A stretch of DNA of 64,000 nt from Pseudomonas sp. ACM7 (lineage in GTDB: Bacteria > Pseudomonadota > Gammaproteobacteria > Pseudomonadales > Pseudomonadaceae), in contig NZ_CP024866.1 in NCBI RefSeq assembly GCF_004136015.1, positions 512,327 through 576,326 on the forward strand, written 5' to 3'. This document shows, piece by piece, positions 62,739-64,000 of this stretch. A model generated the notes under the pieces. It searched no databases. It saw only the letters and a list, made by a program, of their open reading frames with translations, and had not been told where the DNA came from. How positions within the stretch are numbered: position 1 is the stretch's first letter; each line of letters begins with the position of its first letter. Both the position numbers and the translations under genes were made by a program.

Positions 62739-64000
62739 TCAGCGTTTGGGTAATTGGATGACTACCTTCAGGCCGCCCCACTCGCTTTCCTGCAGCTTCA
62801 ATACCCCGCCCCACGTATCAACGATATCGCGCACAATCCCCAATCCCAACCCATGCCCGTCCGTTTGTTCATCAAGCCGCGTACCCCGGCTGAACACCTG
62901 ATCGCGCTTGTCTTCGGGAATCCCCGGCCCATCGTCTTCCACGCTTAACTCAAACCCATCGGCGGACTCGACCACGCTCAACCGAACCTCGGCATCCGCC
63001 CATTTGCTGGCGTTGTCCAGCAAGTTACCGAGCAGTTCGAGCAAGTCCTCGCGATCCCAAGGCAGTTGCAAACCGGCCGGTGCACGGTAGCTAAGATCAA
63101 GATGCTCACCATGAATCATGTTCAACGTCGCCAGTAACCCAGGCAATTCCGCATCGCAATCAAACAACGCCCCCGGCAACGCATCGCCGGATAACCGGGC
63201 GCGATTGAGTTCGCGATTGAGTCGCTGCTGGACCTGTTCCAGTTGCGCCTTAATCACCTTGCGCAGTTCCGGCTGCGCATCGAGCTTCTCGCTTGAGGCC
63301 AGGCTCAACAATACCGCCATCGGGGTTTTCAAGGCGTGGCCGAGGTTGCCCAGCGCATTGCGCGAACGCTTGAGGCTGTCTTCGGTGTGCGCCAGCAAAT
63401 GGTTGATCTGCGCCACCAGCGGTTCAAGCTCTACCGGCACCTGATCATCGAGCTGTGAGCGCTGGCCCTGCTGCAACTGGGCGATCTGCTCACGAGCCTT
63501 TTCCAGCGGGCGCAAGGCGCGGCGCACGGTAATGCGTTGCAGCAGCAGAATCAGCAGCAGTCCCGTCAGTCCAAGGCCCAATCCGACTTGACGCATGCGC
63601 TGGAAACTCTCGCGCACCGGCGTGTAATCCTGGGCCACGCTGATGGAAATCGATTGGCCGAGCCGTCGATAGTCTGAACGCAGCACCAGCAGTTGCTGCC
63701 CTTCCGGCCCCAATTCCAGGTTGCTGTGCAGGCCGGCATGGTCGAGGTGCGGCAGTTCCTGATCCCACAGCGAACGGGAGCGCCAATGGCTGTCGGCAAA
63801 ATCGATGCGGAAGTAATGCCCGGAAAACGGTCGCTGATAGGCCGGCGACAGGTGTCGCTCATCCAGCTGCAAACCCTGCGGCCCGCGCACCAGCGCCACC
63901 AGCAGGTTTTCGCTGTCGTTGCGCAGCCCGGCTTCAAGGTAGCTCTGCAAGCCCAGCTCGAAACACCATAGGCTGATTTGCGCCAGCGCCAGGCCGACGA
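62739..64000 (-). CDS. PhoQ-like sensor histidine kinase (partial, N-terminus outside window)
   Basis: The frame is open to the right edge, so the start lies beyond 64000; 419 residues are visible. There is a periplasmic sensor portion (SYLEAGLRNDSENLLVALVRGPQGLQLDERHLSPAYQRPFSGHYFRIDF), a transmembrane helix (VGLGLGLTGLLLILLL), HAMP-like linker, the phosphoacceptor H-box NLGHALKTPMAVL, the N-box LLGNLLDNASKWA, and G-boxes VEDDGPGIPEDKRDQVF and GHGLGLGIVRDIVDTW. HALKTP is PhoQ-like in style, but identity needs the response regulator gene, which would be to the right. Confidence 0.9.
   Translation of the reverse strand, partial: VGLALAQISLWCFELGLQSYLEAGLRNDSENLLVALVRGPQGLQLDERHLSPAYQRPFSGHYFRIDFADSHWRSRSLWDQELPHLDHAGLHSNLELGPEGQQLLVLRSDYRRLGQSISISVAQDYTPVRESFQRMRQVGLGLGLTGLLLILLLQRITVRRALRPLEKAREQIAQLQQGQRSQLDDQVPVELEPLVAQINHLLAHTEDSLKRSRNALGNLGHALKTPMAVLLSLASSEKLDAQPELRKVIKAQLEQVQQRLNRELNRARLSGDALPGALFDCDAELPGLLATLNMIHGEHLDLSYRAPAGLQLPWDREDLLELLGNLLDNASKWADAEVRLSVVESADGFELSVEDDGPGIPEDKRDQVFSRGTRLDEQTDGHGLGLGIVRDIVDTWGGVLKLQESEWGGLKVVIQLPKR

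Overview
The window is a stretch of chromosome from a Pseudomonas of the P. fluorescens complex. Evidence is the high GC content, the tig-clpP-clpX order next to an Arg-His-Leu tRNA cluster and folD, several Pseudomonas-type small proteins (DUF6124-like, DUF6555-like, a short metallothionein) and many dispersed REP palindromes. I see no prophage, integrase, transposase, rRNA operon or CRISPR array. It is mostly ordinary core and accessory chromosome with a few decayed genes.

Layout. 1-3064: protein quality control on the minus strand (tig, clpP, clpX cut by the window edge). 3486-3817: tRNA-Arg(TCT)-His(GTG)-Leu(TAG), minus strand, with a terminator. 4097-6128: folD and the murein endopeptidase gene pbpG. 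6183-9130: small acidic proteins, a C39-like lipoprotein, a TerC-family membrane protein and a small lipoprotein. 9131-13375: nhaR, an MFS exporter, sstT and a DUF1993 gene. 13530-18086: a tightly packed minus-strand operon (19-codon ORF, UDP-glucuronate-type epimerase, GT2 transferase, LAB_N membrane protein, ArnT-like GT83 transferase, YjiK-like propeller protein) that looks like a complete lipid-linked sugar pathway for decorating the outer envelope. 18338-26324: yceH, cupin and shikimate-dehydrogenase-like genes, a PVY-repeat secreted protein, a PerM-type transporter, trhP, and a LysR/EamA pair.

26565-30274 is a D-glucarate module (FadR-type regulator, transporter, glucarate dehydratase) with three TTGT-N3-ACAA-like sites in its control region. 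30391-36626 carries ampC, DUF6124-like and DUF4174 genes, a truncated VOC gene, a TauE/SafE permease, a lipoprotein, an aldo/keto reductase and a DUF1810 gene. 36591-43829 carries polB, a CBS protein, a GST, a secreted protein made of three 13-residue repeats, a DUF1615 lipoprotein and a flavin monooxygenase. 43953-50126 carries a zinc-type hemB, a phzF-like gene, a GST, a histidine phosphatase and the selD-mnmH selenouridine operon. 50369-51604 has a Tsx-type nucleoside channel behind PurR-like palindromes, followed by the 3' remnant of a purine nucleoside permease gene. 51723-56803 has an oxidoreductase with xapX, an AraC regulator, a metallothionein, paired DUF606 transporters and a LysR regulator. 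56886-64000 has a chemoreceptor broken by a one-base deletion, an Na+/H+ antiporter-type permease, an intact dCache chemoreceptor and a partial sensor kinase.

Three REP families (called A, B and C here) occupy about twenty intergenic sites, usually as inverted pairs. The most promising candidate for an undescribed system is the 13.5-18.1 kb envelope-sugar operon with its translationally coupled 19-residue leader. Also worth attention are the VAEGGSDR repeat protein, the zinc-type HemB and the regulatory palindromes of the glucarate and nucleoside loci.
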